Assembly (NCBI GenBank): GCA_024403615.1
Contig: JAKSRM010000007.1
Span: 1-64,000 of the forward strand
DNA: 64,000 nucleotides
Direction of reading: 5' to 3'
DNA from: Lachnospiraceae bacterium
Lineage (GTDB): Bacteria > Bacillota > Clostridia > Lachnospirales > Lachnospiraceae
A program made the position numbers and the translations under genes. The notes beneath the pieces were generated by a model. It saw only the letters and a list, made by a program, of their open reading frames with translations, was not told the origin of the DNA and made no database searches. Shown here piece after piece: positions 36,522 to 45,207 of the stretch. The number at the start of each line of letters is the position of its first letter. Within the stretch, counting starts at the first letter, position 1.

Positions 36522-37727
36522 ATGCTGCGTGAAGAGATCGTAATTAATTCTATTCCGGTTGGACCTTTAGGGATTATCTCTCTGAAAGGTTGTTCCGAAC
36601 TGGGAGCAAGTGTAGACAGTTACATTACCAGATGGCGTAAAAACCGTCAGACAGATTTAAAGGGAAGCATTGCTTTTGCTGGTTATGAAAAAGATTCTTT
36701 CCTTATTGGTGCAGATACCCCTCGTTTTGGTTCTGGTGAAGCAAAAGGTGTTATCAAAGAAACTGTCCGCGGTAAAGATATATTCCTTTTAGTTGATGTT
36801 TGTAACAACAGCATCGAATATGACATGGCTGGTTATAAAAACCACATGTCCCCAGATGACCATTTTCAGGATCTGAAGAGAGTCATCGCAGCTATCGGAG
36901 GAAAGGCAAGACGTCTTACCGTCATTATGCCATTCTTATATGAGAGTAGACAGCACAAGAGAACCGGCCGCGAATCATTAGATTGCGCCATGGGTCTGGA
37001 TGAGCTTTACAATATGGGAGTCGACAACCTGATCACTTTCGACGCCCACGACCCTAGGGTTATCAATGCTGCTCCTTTAAATGGATTTGAATCCATCAAG
37101 CCTTCTTATCAGTTCTTAAAGAACCTTTGCAAATACGAAAAGGATCTGAAGTTCGATAAGGATCACTTGGTAATGATCAGTCCAGATGAAGGCGCCATTG
37201 ACCGAAGCGTTTACTTTGCCAGTGTCCTAGGCATTGATATGGGCATGTTCTACAAGAGACGTGACTATTCGCAAGTTGTAAACGGTTCAAATCCTATCGT
37301 TGCACATGAATATTTAGGAATCGACCTAGCTGGAAAGGATTGTATTGTCGTAGATGATATGATTTCTTCTGGTGGAAGCATGATCGATACCGCCCGTGAC
37401 CTTAAAGCACGTGGCGCAAATCGCGTATTTATCTTTGCTACCTTTGGTCTTTTCACAAATGGCATGGAAAAATTTGATAAAGCTTACGAAGACGGTTTGT
37501 TCACTCGTATTCTGACTACTAACTTAACCTACCAGAGACCTGAACTTCGTGAGAGAGAGTACTTCACAAGTGTTGATATGTCTAAGTACATTTCTTACAT
37601 TATTGATACCCTTAATCACGATGCTTCCATCAGCGATTTATTGGATCCGTCAACGAAGATCAAGAATTTAGTAGCGCGGTACAACGCTGGACAGCTTTCT
37701 GCCAACGATATCGACGAGTTAGAGTAA
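36522..37727 (+). CDS. prs: Ribose-phosphate pyrophosphokinase, long divergent form
   Basis: 401 aa against about 315 for classical Prs. Recognisable PRPP synthetase motifs are ITFDAHDPRV (173-180), PDEG (221-224), KRRD (245-248) and the phosphoribosyl-binding VVDDMISSGGSMIDTA (276-291). The flexible-loop and C-terminal regions are divergent, and the DLHA-x-QIQGFF segment is replaced by DAHDPRVINAAP. It makes PRPP from ribose 5-phosphate and ATP for nucleotides, NAD and amino acids. It has a GGAGG ribosome site and follows the primosome genes directly. Confidence 0.88.
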   Translation: MLREEIVINSIPVGPLGIISLKGCSELGASVDSYITRWRKNRQTDLKGSIAFAGYEKDSFLIGADTPRFGSGEAKGVIKETVRGKDIFLLVDVCNNSIEYDMAGYKNHMSPDDHFQDLKRVIAAIGGKARRLTVIMPFLYESRQHKRTGRESLDCAMGLDELYNMGVDNLITFDAHDPRVINAAPLNGFESIKPSYQFLKNLCKYEKDLKFDKDHLVMISPDEGAIDRSVYFASVLGIDMGMFYKRRDYSQVVNGSNPIVAHEYLGIDLAGKDCIVVDDMISSGGSMIDTARDLKARGANRVFIFATFGLFTNGMEKFDKAYEDGLFTRILTTNLTYQRPELREREYFTSVDMSKYISYIIDTLNHDASISDLLDPSTKIKNLVARYNAGQLSANDIDELE

Positions 37728-37734
37728 GAAATGT

Positions 37735-37933
37735 CTGCAAAACAGCATGGATGTTACATCAAGTAGCTACCCATCGAAGATTTTCATCTCACAATGTCTC
37801 TTCGAGGTAAGGAACGAGTAACGATGAAATGTTGTCTATAGGGGGGACTATATTCCCACAAGGTAAGGGGTTACCTCGGGCATTTAATATAATCCCAAAA
37901 AATTAATGATATAGCGTTTAGCTATACAGGCCT
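37735..37933 (+). ncRNA. Candidate structured RNA downstream of prs (unassigned)
   Basis: This 200-base stretch has no ORF but is dense in local stems: TCGAAGA/TCTTCGA, AGGTAA-GGGG-TTACCT (37861-37876) and TATAGC-GTTTA-GCTATA (37910-37926). It ends in a very strong terminator. It could be an independent small RNA or a long structured 3' UTR of prs. The small GGGG-loop hairpin is reminiscent of the 3' central bubble of 6S RNA, but I cannot fold it confidently into a 6S, SRP, RNase P or tmRNA form. Confidence 0.3.
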
Positions 37934-37985
37934 AAAGTAAGAGCAAGCGAGAAAATCTCGACTTGCTTTTACTTTGCTTTTTTTT
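37934..37985 (+). terminator. Strong terminator after prs / candidate small RNA
   Basis: A stem of about 19 bp (37934-37952 with 37956-37975, one bulged A and one G-T pair), AAA loop, then a T8 run. Confidence 0.92.
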
Positions 37986-38086
37986 CGGATAAGTTCTGAG
38001 GTTAGTGGTTATCGTTCCTTAGCTTCTGCCAAAGGTATAGACTATTCAAAAAAAATATTTACTAATGCAATATCACTAATGTAAAT

Positions 38087-38116
38087 AAAAAAGCGGCTCG
38101 GATGAGCCGCTTTTTT
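38087..38116. terminator. Bidirectional terminator after the amino-acid ABC operon
   Basis: A perfect 9-bp stem (38091-38099 with 38104-38112) around GGAT with A and T runs on either side. Between 37986 and 38086 I see nothing further. Confidence 0.9.
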
Positions 38117-38151
38117 ATACTCTATTTTACCCCTCGATCGTATAAACAAAA

Positions 38152-38904
38152 TCAGATTTCCAGTACCTTGCTTAAGAAGTCCTTGGTTCTTGGGTTCTGA
38201 GGATATTTCAGAACTTCCTCCGGAGTGCCCTCTTCCATGATGATGCCTGCGTCTACGAAAAGTACACGATCTGCAACTTCCATGGCGAATCCCATTTCGT
38301 GGGTTACGATTACCATGGTCATTCCGTCTGCTGCCAGCTGTTTCATAACCTGAAGGACTTCGCCGATCATTTCCGGGTCGAGAGCCGAAGTAGGTTCGTC
38401 AAACAGCATGATATCCGGTTTCATGCAAAGGGCCCGGGCGATGGCTACACGCTGCTTCTGGCCACCGGAAAGATTTTCCGGAAGCTCGTTGGCTTTCTCT
38501 GCCAGCCCTACTCTGCCCAGCATCTCAATGGCAGTTTCCTTTGCCTGTTCCTTGGTGGCCTTTTTCAGGTCAACCGGTGCCAGGGTCAGGTTCCGTAAAA
38601 CATTCATATTGGCAAACAGATTGAAATGCTGGAATACCATTCCTACATTCTCTCTGATTTTATTGATATTTTCTTTTTTATCGGCAATATTATGGCCGTC
38701 TACGATTACTTTACCGGAGGTAATCTCTTCAAGCCCATTCAGACAGCGTAAAAAGGTGGATTTTCCGCTTCCAGAAGGTCCGATGACAACTACTACCTCT
38801 CCTTCATAAACGTCCGTAGAAATGCCTTTTAAGACTTCAGATTTGCCATAGCTTTTATGTAGATTCTCTACATGGATCTTTACGTTACGCTCTTCTCCTA
38901 CCAC
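38152..38904 (-). CDS. Polar amino acid ABC transporter ATPase
   Basis: 250 aa, GTG start with AGGAGG upstream inside the permease gene (20-base overlap). Walker [10 protein letters not shown], signature LSGGQKQR, Walker [14 protein letters not shown] and the H-loop VTHEMGFA are all present. The sequence is of the GlnQ/HisP type. It energises the permease and binding protein encoded upstream. Amino acid specificity cannot be read. Confidence 0.94.
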   Translation of the reverse strand: MVGEERNVKIHVENLHKSYGKSEVLKGISTDVYEGEVVVVIGPSGSGKSTFLRCLNGLEEITSGKVIVDGHNIADKKENINKIRENVGMVFQHFNLFANMNVLRNLTLAPVDLKKATKEQAKETAIEMLGRVGLAEKANELPENLSGGQKQRVAIARALCMKPDIMLFDEPTSALDPEMIGEVLQVMKQLAADGMTMVIVTHEMGFAMEVADRVLFVDAGIIMEEGTPEEVLKYPQNPRTKDFLSKVLEI

Positions 38905-39562
38905 GGTTCAGCCTCCTTTCTAATGCCTTTGCAACCTGCTGCATAAGCAGAATGACAATCAGGTACATTACACCAACAACAAGCCATACCTGGAATGACT
39001 TAAAAGTGATTGCAATAACGTTCTGGGCTTTATTAACCAGCTCTGGGAAACCAATAACAGAAAGAATGGAAGTATCCTTTAAGGTAATGATGAACTGGTT
39101 TACGATACTAGGAATCATATTACGAATAGCCTGTGGAAGAACTACCCGGAACATGCCTCTCCAGTAGGTAAGTCCTAAACTTCTAGCAGCTTCCATCTGG
39201 CCAACATCAATGGACTGGATGCCGGCACGGATGATTTCTGACATATAGGCTCCACAGTTTAAAGCCAGACAGATGGTACCTGCCTGAAGAGCTGTCAGTG
39301 TCATTCCTGCATGAAGGAAATTATTCAGCGCATAAGGAACGCCGAAATAAACGAACATAGCCAATACAATCATTGGGACACCTCTGATTATATTGACATA
39401 TATGGTAGATATAATATTACATGCTTTGTTTTTGACTACGCTCAGCATACCGAAAATTATGCCGAGAACGCAACCAAAGGCCAGACCCAAAAGCGCGAGA
39501 AGCAAAGTCTGCCCCATGGCTTTCAGTAAAAGCATTCCGTACACCGTAATGATCTGTGCCAT
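38885..39562 (-). CDS. Polar amino acid ABC transporter permease
   Basis: 225 aa with five predicted membrane helices, HisM/GlnP type. The EAA loop reads [25 protein letters not shown] in the family pattern (about residues 128-152). It is the single permease gene present, so it probably works as a homodimer. It lies about 90 bases after the binding-protein gene, across a strong intercistronic hairpin. Confidence 0.94.
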   Translation of the reverse strand: MAQIITVYGMLLLKAMGQTLLLALLGLAFGCVLGIIFGMLSVVKNKACNIISTIYVNIIRGVPMIVLAMFVYFGVPYALNNFLHAGMTLTALQAGTICLALNCGAYMSEIIRAGIQSIDVGQMEAARSLGLTYWRGMFRVVLPQAIRNMIPSIVNQFIITLKDTSILSVIGFPELVNKAQNVIAITFKSFQVWLVVGVMYLIVILLMQQVAKALERRLNRGRRRA

Positions 39563-39586
39563 TAGAATCTCTCTCCTTTACTTTAG

Positions 39587-39620
39587 ATAAGGGCATCAGA
39601 GGAATCCCTAATGCCCTTAT
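39587..39620 (-). other. Intercistronic hairpin after the amino-acid-binding protein gene
   Basis: A 10-bp inverted repeat (39587-39596 with 39611-39620) between the binding-protein and permease genes. It may protect the upstream mRNA or partly terminate transcription. Confidence 0.6.
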
Positions 39621-39655
39621 GAAAAAGCTATAGTTTTTATTTTTATGTTTAAAGA

Positions 39656-40477
39656 TTAGCCAAGGTATTTAGCGATGATTTCGTCGTATTTTCCATTTGC
39701 CTGGATGTTTGCAAGTCCTGCATTGAAGAGGTCAACCAGTTCCTGTTTGTCTGCGTTGAAGATTGCAAATCCATAAGCTGCTGGGTCATTTTCTGTTCCA
39801 TCAATGTATTTCATTGTTAAGTCGCCAGCTTTGATGGAGTATTTCAGAATAGGAGTATCATCGAAGCAAGCTGCTGCCTGTCCGCCCATAACTGCCTGAT
39901 ACATATCAGGAGATGTGGAAACTCTGGTTACTGTGAATCCAAATTCTTCTGCAAGAGCTGTTGCGTACTGATCACTCATAGTACCATTCTTAACAACAAC
40001 GTTCTTTCCTGCTAAGTCTGCGAATCCAGCAATATCAGAATCAGCTGCTACAGCCATACCCTGTGTTGCGTTGTAGTATCCGTCTGAGAAAATCCAGCCG
40101 TTTGCTTTTCTTTCATCCGTGATAGAAGCGCCTGCGATCATACCATCTGCCTGTCCAGCCTGGCATGCTGCGATAGCTGCATCCCATCCAATGTACTGAA
40201 GGTCAAATGTGAAGCCCTGATCTTCTGCAACTGCTGCAAGGATGTCCATATCGATACCTACGATGTTTCCATTTGCATCTTCAAATTCGAATGGGCTGAA
40301 ACCTTTATCGGTTGCAACTACAAAGTGTTTTGGACCTGCTGGTGCGGAACCAGAGCCTGAGCCTGCTGGTGCTGGAGCATCGCCGCCGCCATTGTCAGCG
40401 CCACCGCATGCTGCGAGCATTCCAATTGCGAATACTGCTACTAATACCAATGCTAAAATTTTCTTGATATTCTTCAT
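39656..40477 (-). CDS. Polar amino acid ABC transporter substrate-binding lipoprotein
   Basis: 273 aa from ATG 40477, chosen because AGGAGG lies close upstream and a signal peptide then begins directly (MKNIKKILALV). The lipobox Cys (LAACGG) is followed by a low-complexity Gly/Pro/Ser/Ala linker (PAPAGSGSGSAP), then SBP_bac_3 motifs (KGFSPFEFEDANGNIVGIDMD; GMIAGASITDERK). It captures an amino acid outside the membrane. Its linker is closely similar, even in DNA, to that of the sugar-binding protein at 51.5-52.7 kb. Confidence 0.94.
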   Translation of the reverse strand: MKNIKKILALVLVAVFAIGMLAACGGADNGGGDAPAPAGSGSGSAPAGPKHFVVATDKGFSPFEFEDANGNIVGIDMDILAAVAEDQGFTFDLQYIGWDAAIAACQAGQADGMIAGASITDERKANGWIFSDGYYNATQGMAVAADSDIAGFADLAGKNVVVKNGTMSDQYATALAEEFGFTVTRVSTSPDMYQAVMGGQAAACFDDTPILKYSIKAGDLTMKYIDGTENDPAAYGFAIFNADKQELVDLFNAGLANIQANGKYDEIIAKYLG

Positions 40478-40528
40478 AATTTTTCCTCCTGTTACAAATC
40501 TGGGTTTTCCCAAAAATAATATTGGCTG

Positions 40529-40537
40529 ATTATATCA
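40529..40537 (-). promoter_or_regulatory. Extended -10 promoter of the amino-acid ABC operon
   Basis: On the minus strand: TGA plus perfect TATAAT (40529-40534). The normal -35 zone is occupied by the terminator stem of the upstream gene and has no good hexamer; a TTGACA further up (40574-40579) is too far away. Confidence 0.45.
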
Positions 40538-40566
40538 AAAACCTATGGAAAAAGTCCATAGGTTTT
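40538..40566 (-). terminator. Terminator of the flavoprotein gene, abutting a promoter
   Basis: A perfect 12-bp stem (40538-40549 with 40555-40566) with a 5-base loop and a T5 run on the minus strand. It lies about 90 bases past the flavoprotein stop, and the -10 of the next operon begins within the tail. It might instead serve as an operator palindrome for that promoter. Confidence 0.7.
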
Positions 40567-40655
40567 GATTTTTTGTCAATACATCTTTAACACTTTGTCA
40601 CATTAGAAAACTGCACGAAATTTCGCTCCTCTACGCAGGATTCCTCTGGTAACTC

Positions 40656-42188
40656 TTATTTATTTCCGTTCTTTTCTGCAGAAATGGTTTCTGCTGCCAG
40701 ATAGCCCCAGGTAAGAGCTCTGCCGTGGCTGTTTCCAAGAATGGATGTAACATATTCATGTCCGTACATACCGCCAGTGGTATCGCCTACTGCATAAAGA
40801 CCTGCAACTGGTTTTTTATTCTTGTCCAAAGCATGCATCTGCGTATCGATTTCTACACCACCAACAACTTCCAGAAGAGCGGTTCCTAATTTTGCTGCAA
40901 TGAATGGACCTTTCTTCAATGGGTAAAGGAGTTCTTTTCTCTTACCAAACTGAAGATCCTGTCCTTTTTCACAGAATTCGTTATACTTCGCAAAGGTTTT
41001 CAGGAACTCTTCTTTATCAACATCGATTAAATCTGCTAACTCTTCGATGGTATCAGCTTTTACTGCATTTCCCTGCTCGATGGCGGTATCAACAGATAAG
41101 AAATCCGTAGCAATATTCATTGGCTCGCCATAACGAAGACCTGCATTGCCCCAAAGGATTCCGCCGCCGTACTTCAAGCTATCTAAAACGTTTTCTGCAT
41201 AGTCTGCTGCCATAATACTGTAGCAGTAGCCGTCTGGCTGACGCATAATGGAAGTAGCTCTGCCCTGTACGTAGCAGTCTTCGTTCATGAAACGTTTACC
41301 ATTTTTATTTACGAAAAGGAAGAAATAGTTTACCCATGCATAGTTCTGTGGATGCATCATCAGTGGGAATACTTCTTCTGCCATGGTTGCGCCTGCCCAA
41401 AGAGCCATCTTATGACCATCACCGGTGTTACATCCAACCGGAGTGTACTGGCTGGAAAGGGTACGAAGAGCGTCTGGTGCGTAAGCACGGCACATTTCTT
41501 CATCGCCGCCGATGTCGCCGGTAGCAAGAATAACGCCATATTCTGCATTAATCTTAATAATGCCAGCTTCGGTCTTTGCATAAGCTCCGATAACCTTGCC
41601 TTCTTCGTTCTGAATCAGCTGAGTTACTGGAGTATTAAATCTGCAAGGAATGCCTAATTCCTGTGCATATTTATATAAAGCCTTTGGTGCGAAATTACCA
41701 CGGATATATCCCTCTGGCGGGAAGGAATGAGCGCCGAAAAATTCTGTATAAGGAGCGCTTGGATAAATACAGTCAACCAGTCTTGGAGCCAGTCCATCAC
41801 GTTCCGTAATAGGAAGGAGCCAATCCATGGCCTCTTTGGATCTTACAAGGAATGTCCAAAGAAGTTCCTGGTCAATATTGTTACCACTCATCAGAATCCA
41901 CTGACGGGCTACTTCCTGCAGGTCGTTCTTGATTCCGTATTTTTCCATAAGGGATGAGTTTGGAACGCCGAAATGTCCACCTCTTCCGGAGAAAGATTCA
42001 CTCTTTTCCAGAACCAGTGGAGAAACTCCTAATTCTTTCAGTCTGCATGCGGTGGAAAGTCCGCCAAGACCAGCGCCTACTACCAGGGCTTCACAATCCA
42101 GGGTTTCAACGATTTCGCTATCCTTTGGTGCCTCTGGAACAATCTGAAAGCTCCATTTTGCTTTATCTTTTGTCGTTGCTTCGTACAT
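40656..42188 (-). CDS. FAD-dependent oxidoreductase, fumarate-reductase flavoprotein type
   Basis: 510 aa, no signal peptide. The N-terminal FAD loop is GAGLGGLSTACRLKELG (about residue 37), followed by an ADP-ribose strand and the FAD_binding_2 pattern; the C-terminal FAD site reads GLYAVGDTTGGMYGHEY. Relatives reduce or oxidise C-C bonds next to carbonyls (fumarate reductase, ketosteroid dehydrogenases, urocanate reductase). The substrate is unknown. It is on the same strand as, and upstream of, the amino-acid transporter, separated by a terminator. Confidence 0.85.
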   Translation of the reverse strand: MYEATTKDKAKWSFQIVPEAPKDSEIVETLDCEALVVGAGLGGLSTACRLKELGVSPLVLEKSESFSGRGGHFGVPNSSLMEKYGIKNDLQEVARQWILMSGNNIDQELLWTFLVRSKEAMDWLLPITERDGLAPRLVDCIYPSAPYTEFFGAHSFPPEGYIRGNFAPKALYKYAQELGIPCRFNTPVTQLIQNEEGKVIGAYAKTEAGIIKINAEYGVILATGDIGGDEEMCRAYAPDALRTLSSQYTPVGCNTGDGHKMALWAGATMAEEVFPLMMHPQNYAWVNYFFLFVNKNGKRFMNEDCYVQGRATSIMRQPDGYCYSIMAADYAENVLDSLKYGGGILWGNAGLRYGEPMNIATDFLSVDTAIEQGNAVKADTIEELADLIDVDKEEFLKTFAKYNEFCEKGQDLQFGKRKELLYPLKKGPFIAAKLGTALLEVVGGVEIDTQMHALDKNKKPVAGLYAVGDTTGGMYGHEYVTSILGNSHGRALTWGYLAAETISAEKNGNK

Positions 42189-42237
42189 TATTATCTCCTC
42201 CTAATTTCTAAGGGTTTTTACTTATTCATGTGATTTT

Positions 42238-42266
42238 ATTGTATTTCTTCCCTAATGGGATTTCAA
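42238..42266 (-). promoter_or_regulatory. Promoter of the flavoprotein gene
   Basis: On the minus strand: TTGAAA (42261-42266), a 17-base spacer and TACAAT (42238-42243). AGGAGG and the ATG follow about 50 bases later. Confidence 0.5.
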
Positions 42267-42272
42267 TATTTT

Positions 42273-43025
42273 TTATTTCAAATCCAATTCAATTGGGCAA
42301 TGATCAGAACCGAAAACATCTGTGTGGATTTTTGCACCTGCCAGACGGTCCTTCAAGACTTCGGAACAGATGAAATAGTCAATTCTCCATCCCGCGTTCT
42401 TCTCTCTTGCATGGAACCGGTAGGACCACCAGGAATAAATATCTTTCTGGTCCGGATAGAAGTAGCGGAAAGTATCAATAAGCCCTGCGTTCAAAGCATT
42501 CGTCATCTTGCCACGCTCTTCGTCCGTAAATCCAGCGTTATGATGATTGGTTTTTGGATTTTTAATATCGATTTCTTCATGGGCCACATTCAAGTCACCG
42601 CAATAAATTACCGGTTTCTTCTCTTCTAACTTCTTCACGTAAGCCAGGAAATCATCTTCCCATTTCATGCGGTAATCCAGGCGCTTTAATTCGTCCTGAG
42701 AGTTTGGTACATAAACCGTAATAAAATAAAAGTCTTCAAACTCTGCTGTAATAACACGGCCTTCGTGGTCATGCTCTTCAATACCTAAGCCTTTGGTTAC
42801 ACTTAATGGCTCCTTCTTCGTGAAAAGGGCGGTTCCGGAATAGCCTTTCTTTTCTGCAGAATTCCAATACTGATAGTAGCCCGGAAGTTCCAGATCCAGC
42901 TGGCCTTCCTGCATTTTCGTTTCCTGAAGGCAGAAAATATCTGCATCGATTTCATTAAAAAAGTCCATAAAGCCTTTGCCCATGCAGGCTCTCAATCCGT
43001 TAACATTCCATGAAATGAATTTCAT
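42273..43025 (-). CDS. xth: Exodeoxyribonuclease III
   Basis: 250 aa from ATG 43025 ([13 protein letters not shown]) with GGAGGG upstream. Endonuclease/exonuclease/phosphatase motifs are complete: N7 region SWNVNGLR, catalytic Glu in [22 protein letters not shown] and the final GSDHCPIEL. It cleaves AP sites and degrades 3' ends in base-excision repair. It is the last gene of the run that begins with the sugar transporter and NagA genes. Confidence 0.95.
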   Translation of the reverse strand: MKFISWNVNGLRACMGKGFMDFFNEIDADIFCLQETKMQEGQLDLELPGYYQYWNSAEKKGYSGTALFTKKEPLSVTKGLGIEEHDHEGRVITAEFEDFYFITVYVPNSQDELKRLDYRMKWEDDFLAYVKKLEEKKPVIYCGDLNVAHEEIDIKNPKTNHHNAGFTDEERGKMTNALNAGLIDTFRYFYPDQKDIYSWWSYRFHAREKNAGWRIDYFICSEVLKDRLAGAKIHTDVFGSDHCPIELDLK

Positions 43026-43057
43026 AAGTCCCTCCAAAATTGTTGTCTATTCATAAG

Positions 43058-44428
43058 TTATACTTCTAATTGCAACTTTTCTCGTTCTTTCCGCATGCTC
43101 CGGAAATAGTAGATGAGCAACGCCACATCCGTAACCACCCAGGACACTGGATAAGCCATACTCAATACAAACAGGGTCGGTACAAAGTGGAAAATCGTAA
43201 AGATCCAGATGATTCGTAAAACACATACGCCACCAGCTACAATGGCTGTCGGTTTTACCGCATCCCCTTTGCCTCTTAGGATTCCCGATAATACTTCGAT
43301 AACAGTCCAGGTAACGTAGGTTGGTACGAAATACCAAATGATTTTATTGGTTGTCTCTATTACTGCTGCATCCGGTGTGAAAATATGAAGCAATGGTTTT
43401 GCCACAAAAAGAATAATCACACTCAAGATTGCGGTTCCGATTAAAGAATAAATCAAACTGGTTTTGGTGCACTCCCGAATCCGTTCCTTTTTCCCGGCTC
43501 CGTAGTTTTGGGCCACGAAATTCATAACCGCGACACCAAAGGAATTTATTAAGGACCAATAAACGCCGTCGATTTTTCCAGACATGGACCAGCTGGCAAC
43601 AACGATGGTTCCTAAACTATTTACGCCAATCTGCAACAGCATGTTGGAAACGCCGTACATGGCAGACTGAACTCCGGAAGGAATACCGATGCCCAGCATC
43701 TTTCCTAAAATCTTCAGGTCAAAAGAAAACTCTTTTAAATTCAGCCGGTAGTATTCTTTTCTCCGGAACAGATTCAAAATTACCAAAATGCAGCTAATAG
43801 CCTGAGCAATGGTGGTCGCCCATGCAACGCCGGCAACTCCCCACTGAAAGGCAATAACAAAAATCAGGTCCAGCACGATATTAATGGCACAGCTGACCAT
43901 CAGATAAACAAAAGGCTTTCTGGAGTCACCTACGGCCCTTAAAATACCAGAGCCCATGTTAAACAGGAGCATAAAAATGCATCCTGCATAGTAAATCCGA
44001 GTGTAAACGATGGCGCCTTCCAACGTATCGGCCGGCGTCTTTAACAGTTTCAATACGCCTGGTGCAAAAATACACACCACTACGGTCAGTATGGCGCCTA
44101 TAATCAAGCAGAAAATCAAAGAGGTGCTGACCGATGTTTTTACTTTCTTTTCATCTTTTGCGCCAAAGAACTGGGCAATAATAACTGCGCAGCCTCCGGA
44201 AAGAGAAATGAAAAAGCCTAACAGTAGCTGAATCAGAATCGATGGGCTTCCACCGACAGAGGCTAAAGCTTCCGTGCCGACGAAACGGCCTACGACGATG
44301 GCATCTACGGCATTATATAATTGTTGAAATAAGGCACCCGCTGCTATGGGCAGGAAATATAAGAATAATTTTTTCAGAATGGGACCTTGGGTAAGGTCGT
44401 TTTTATCAACTTTAACAGTTTCGCTCAT
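43058..44428 (-). CDS. MATE-family efflux transporter
   Basis: 456 aa with twelve predicted membrane helices in two six-helix halves (N-half LFLYFLPIAAGALFQQLYNAVD; C-half GIPSGVQSAMYGVSNMLLQ). It exports drugs or metabolites in exchange for H+ or Na+. It sits 15 bases after the AlkD-like gene and 32 before xth, so co-transcription with repair genes is likely. Confidence 0.93.
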   Translation of the reverse strand: MSETVKVDKNDLTQGPILKKLFLYFLPIAAGALFQQLYNAVDAIVVGRFVGTEALASVGGSPSILIQLLLGFFISLSGGCAVIIAQFFGAKDEKKVKTSVSTSLIFCLIIGAILTVVVCIFAPGVLKLLKTPADTLEGAIVYTRIYYAGCIFMLLFNMGSGILRAVGDSRKPFVYLMVSCAINIVLDLIFVIAFQWGVAGVAWATTIAQAISCILVILNLFRRKEYYRLNLKEFSFDLKILGKMLGIGIPSGVQSAMYGVSNMLLQIGVNSLGTIVVASWSMSGKIDGVYWSLINSFGVAVMNFVAQNYGAGKKERIRECTKTSLIYSLIGTAILSVIILFVAKPLLHIFTPDAAVIETTNKIIWYFVPTYVTWTVIEVLSGILRGKGDAVKPTAIVAGGVCVLRIIWIFTIFHFVPTLFVLSMAYPVSWVVTDVALLIYYFRSMRKEREKLQLEV

Positions 44429-44443
44429 TTAGCGTTTGTCCTT

Positions 44444-45121
44444 TTATTTTTTTAATGTCCGGAGATAGGCTTTCTGCTCCTCCGTAATGCGGTAGCTTTC
44501 ACAAGCTTTCTGGATAGTTTTATTATGAGTCCATTTATCCAATTTTTCGTTTTCAATATATGGAATGGCCGCTTCCCATTGTTTTGCCAAAGCTGTCGCA
44601 AAGAACCATGCGGTCATCATGTTTACATAATACTCTTCGCTCCGGACCGCTGCCGGCAGTTCCAAATACTCTGGCTGAAAGTCCTCATCCAGAAAATGGC
44701 TCATGAGCATCTCAATGCCGAACCGACAGGTATAGGTCTTCTCGCTTTGAATCCATTCCGGTATTTTTTCCATCAGTTTTTTCCGGTTCTTTTTGAAAAC
44801 CTTTGGAGACATGATGTCGCATACGGCCCAATTATCCACATAAGGCAGAAACGCATCTACCGCTTTGATGCATTCGTCGTAGTCTTTAATCTGCTCTACT
44901 AAAAGTCCGTGAAGCATGTTCTCGTCATAATATTTATGAGGCAAAGTTTTAAGAAACTTTTCATGCTCTGGTTCTTTCATATATTCTTTGGCAAACTTCC
45001 TTACCATCGGAACCCTTACGCCAATAAATAAAGACGGGTCCACACTAGGGGTCAGCTTGCTCTGAAATTCTGCATATTTTTTATCTTGTAATTCAAATAA
45101 TCGTTTCTGTAAATTTGTCAT
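44444..45121 (-). CDS. DNA alkylation repair protein, AlkD-like HEAT-repeat glycosylase
   Basis: 225 aa, all-helical. The pattern (GVRVPMVRKFAKEYMKE; DNWAVCDIMSPKVF; MMTAWFFATALAKQWEAAIPYI) matches the PF08713 DNA alkylation repair family, whose members remove N3- and N7-alkylpurines. The Trp and Asp of DNWAVCD correspond to the usual catalytic pocket. It lies after hflX, across three degenerate GC-rich repeats. Confidence 0.9.
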   Translation of the reverse strand: MTNLQKRLFELQDKKYAEFQSKLTPSVDPSLFIGVRVPMVRKFAKEYMKEPEHEKFLKTLPHKYYDENMLHGLLVEQIKDYDECIKAVDAFLPYVDNWAVCDIMSPKVFKKNRKKLMEKIPEWIQSEKTYTCRFGIEMLMSHFLDEDFQPEYLELPAAVRSEEYYVNMMTAWFFATALAKQWEAAIPYIENEKLDKWTHNKTIQKACESYRITEEQKAYLRTLKK

Positions 45122-45133
45122 AGTTTTATTTTT

Positions 45134-45207
45134 TCACGCGCTTCGCTGTACTTTTTTCTCTCGCGCTTTCGCGCTACTTTATATTTCTCGCGTCTTTGCG
45201 TTACTTT
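45134..45207. repeat. Three degenerate tandem repeats between hflX and the AlkD-like gene
   Basis: Units start at 45134, 45159 and 45186, 25-27 bases apart. They share TCTCGCGC-TTT-CGCG-TACTTT with a few changes. The middle unit can form GCGC-GAAA-GCGC on the minus strand. The last unit includes the hflX stop codon. The GC islands contrast with T-rich spacers. Confidence 0.6.

Noticed and set aside
37735..37933. Firm assignment as 6S, SRP, RNase P or tmRNA
   Set aside because: None of the conserved core sequences of these RNAs could be placed; only local stems are visible.
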